Assembly (NCBI GenBank): GCA_001805465.1 | Contig: MHGH01000003.1 | Location: 49,216-71,824, forward strand | Origin: Omnitrophica WOR_2 bacterium RBG_13_41_10 | GTDB taxonomy: Bacteria; Omnitrophota; Gorgyraeia; Gygaellales; Profunditerraquicolaceae | Direction: 5' to 3' | DNA length: 22,609 nt | Part shown: piece by piece, positions 21,120 through 22,609 of the stretch | Numbering within the stretch: the first letter of the stretch is position 1 | How the letters are laid out: each line of letters opens with the position of its first letter | Position numbers and translations under genes: made by a program | The notes under the pieces: model-generated | Told to the model about the DNA's origin: nothing | Databases searched by the model: none | The model's input: the letters and a program-made list of their open reading frames with translations, nothing else

Positions 21120-22057
21120 CTTGTCCCGTAAATACGATTTCTGGTAAAACGGTCAATTATCGGTGTGGCGGCATTCATCATCAGTATAGCATATGATGCC
21201 CCTTCCGGATAACCTCCCCAAAGCCGTATAATCGCTGTAATCAAACCACATCCTATGCCAAAAATAATCTGTCCTTTTCGTGTTAAAGGCGAAGTGACAT
21301 AATCTGTAGCCATAAAAAATGCGCCCAGTATTAAACCTCCAGTCAAAATATGAAACAACCAATCTCCGGTAAATAATCCTTTTAGCCCGAATATATAGGC
21401 AAATACTCCCGTGGTTACTATATAGGTAACAGGTATGTGCCAGGAAATATAGCCTTTTAGCAAAAGAAATAACGCGCCTAAAAGTAAAGCCAATATACAA
21501 ACCTCTCCTATGCAACCCCCTCTTTTTCCTAAAAATAAATCTAGGTAAGAAAGTTTTTCTAAAAGTTTTCCCTCTTTTAACATAGCCAAAGGGGTGGCGG
21601 AAGTTACAGCATCGTAATTTTGCGGAGCAATAAAAGTAGTCATGTGCTTGGGCCAAGAAGCCATAAGGAATACTCTTCCTACTAAAGCCGGATTGAAGAT
21701 GTTTTGGCCTAAGCCTCCGAAAATTTGCTTACCGATAGCAATAGCAAAAAATGAACCTACTATAGGAAGCCAGAAAGGCGCTTTAGGGGGCAAATTATAA
21801 GCCAGTAACAAGCCGGTAAGAAAGGCGCTACCATCCATGATGCTAATTTTCCCTTTTGTTAATAACTGTAAGGCTGCCTCGGTAATTAATGCTGTAATAA
21901 TCCCTAAAAGGATAACCCATAGTGCGCTTAATCCGAAAATAAATACGCCGGCGGCACCGCTTGGAATCAAGCTTAACACTACCATCCACATAATTTTACT
22001 TATTGATTCCTCTTTATGCAGATGCGGCGAAATAGAAACTATTAATCTATCTTTCAT
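21116..22057 (-). CDS. rnfD: Rnf complex subunit D (covalent flavin membrane subunit)
   Basis: 313 aa, polytopic. Contains SISPHLHKEESISKIMWMVVL near the N-terminus, MDGSAFLTGLLLAYNLPP at 74-91, GGLGQNIFNPALVGRVFL at 114-131, and SATPLAML at 153-160, where T155 is the expected covalent FMN site. RnfD is a main membrane subunit for ion movement (Na+ or H+; the sequence read does not settle which). The start lies inside the end of rnfG (11-base overlap) behind an AGGAG site, so the two are translationally coupled. Confidence 0.96.
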   Translation of the reverse strand: MKDRLIVSISPHLHKEESISKIMWMVVLSLIPSGAAGVFIFGLSALWVILLGIITALITEAALQLLTKGKISIMDGSAFLTGLLLAYNLPPKAPFWLPIVGSFFAIAIGKQIFGGLGQNIFNPALVGRVFLMASWPKHMTTFIAPQNYDAVTSATPLAMLKEGKLLEKLSYLDLFLGKRGGCIGEVCILALLLGALFLLLKGYISWHIPVTYIVTTGVFAYIFGLKGLFTGDWLFHILTGGLILGAFFMATDYVTSPLTRKGQIIFGIGCGLITAIIRLWGGYPEGASYAILMMNAATPIIDRFTRNRIYGTR

Positions 22058-22571
22058 TCTTCATGAGCTCCTGAATTTCTTTGGCTTTTTCTTTAACCGA
22101 ATCTATTACTGCCTTTGATGAAATAGTGGCGCCGGTAATCGCCTGAACATCCTTTAAATCCGAAGCCTTCTTATGCCTAAACCGGGATGTAAAATCCGCT
22201 TCCGCTACTTTCGCCCCTAAACCCGGAGTTTCGTTTTGATTCAATATTTTTATAATATTAACTAGACCCTCTTTATCCATTCCTACCATGGTTTCAATGA
22301 CGCTGGAATAACCTTTCCCAGAAGCCTTGAAGGCCGCCCCTAAAAGCTTTCCCTCTTTGTCATAGGCTTTATAATAAATGATATCTTCGCCGGACTTCAC
22401 GGGTTGGAAATTCTCTGCCTTTGGCATTACCTCTTCTAAACTCATCTTTTCTTCTGCCTCGTCTTGAGCTAAAATTTTTCCTTTAGTTAAGGCATTTATG
22501 CCAGCAAGGAGTCCGCTGGCAATAACACAAATAAGCCCTAATATCAATCCGTAACGCGCCATCTCTTTCAT
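22047..22571 (-). CDS. rnfG: Rnf complex subunit G (covalent flavin periplasmic subunit)
   Basis: 174 aa. One N-terminal membrane anchor (residues 6-26) leads to an FMN-binding domain outside the membrane, with GKGYSSVIETMVGMD at 85-99, NETPGLGAKV at 113-122 and TGATISSKAV at 146-155, where T149 is the expected covalent FMN site. RnfG passes electrons between RnfD and the rest of the complex. Here it precedes rnfD, whereas clostridial operons usually read C-D-G-E-A-B. The ATG at 22569-22571 overlaps the rnfC stop as ATGA. Confidence 0.96.
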   Translation of the reverse strand: MKEMARYGLILGLICVIASGLLAGINALTKGKILAQDEAEEKMSLEEVMPKAENFQPVKSGEDIIYYKAYDKEGKLLGAAFKASGKGYSSVIETMVGMDKEGLVNIIKILNQNETPGLGAKVAEADFTSRFRHKKASDLKDVQAITGATISSKAVIDSVKEKAKEIQELMKNER

Positions 22572-22609
22572 TTTGTCGCCTCTAGTTTAGCTCTCTTAAT
22601 GGCTTGCAC
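22568..22609 (-). CDS. rnfC: Rnf complex subunit C, last 13 codons (runs off right edge)
   Basis: The frame into the edge reads VQAIKRAKLEATK then TGA, with the stop overlapping the rnfG ATG as ATGA. A basic, alanine-rich helical tail and this position fit the C-terminus of RnfC, the NADH-binding flavin/iron-sulfur subunit that leads rnf operons of anaerobes. The call rests on position and tail composition; only 13 residues are visible. Confidence 0.6.
   Translation of the reverse strand: MQAIKRAKLEATK

Overview
The window is bacterial chromosomal DNA, AT-leaning (the blocks I counted inside core genes run from about 40 to 53% G+C) and densely coded in tight operons with many 4-base ATGA stop/start overlaps. 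A diderm anaerobe is suggested by an Rnf ferredoxin:NAD oxidoreductase operon, a lipobox lipoprotein, a secreted CxxC protein and an arsenical export operon with no oxygen-dependent genes. The overall style resembles an uncultured lineage such as Omnitrophota, but that assignment is inference; no rRNA is present to test it.

Left part (1-9264, all on the minus strand): a purine operon read from a strong promoter at 9237-9264. The order is purB, purL, a LOG-family nucleotide phosphoribohydrolase, purF, purM and an SPFH/band-7 membrane protein, and it reaches purD at the left edge. Between the SPFH gene and purD lies an AT-rich gene for a protein with a TIR/nucleoside-deoxyribosyltransferase-like domain and a winged-helix-like tail. 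It is bracketed by two unrelated-looking, strongly self-complementary, transposase-less elements (299-476 and 1281-1491). This is the most island-like spot in the window. PurF carries Ser where its glutaminase Cys should be.

Middle (9413-13990, minus strand): a single-domain response regulator with its own promoter, then a six-gene arsenical operon read from 13990 leftward. That operon encodes a DUF134 regulator, an ArsP-type permease, a small CPRC thioredoxin-fold protein, ArsF-like and ArsG-like proteins, and an Acr3 arsenite exporter. Its consensus promoter (TTGACA, 17 bp, TACAAT) is followed at once by a perfect 10-bp-arm palindrome, probably the operator.

Next (13997-15805, minus strand): initiator tRNA-fMet with promoter and terminator, then eno followed by ftsB/divIC. 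The eno promoter is divergent from one driving an FtsH-like AAA+ metalloprotease and an overlapping lipoprotein gene on the plus strand (15905-18387).

Right part (18370-22609, minus strand): rnfC (tail only), rnfG, rnfD, rnfE, rnfA and rnfB, followed by purN, which converges on and overlaps the lipoprotein gene. Genes C-G-D-E-A overlap one another; rnfB is set off by a 107-base gap holding two hairpins.

No CRISPR array, transposase, integrase or rRNA was seen, and no gene-free stretch exceeds 300 bases.
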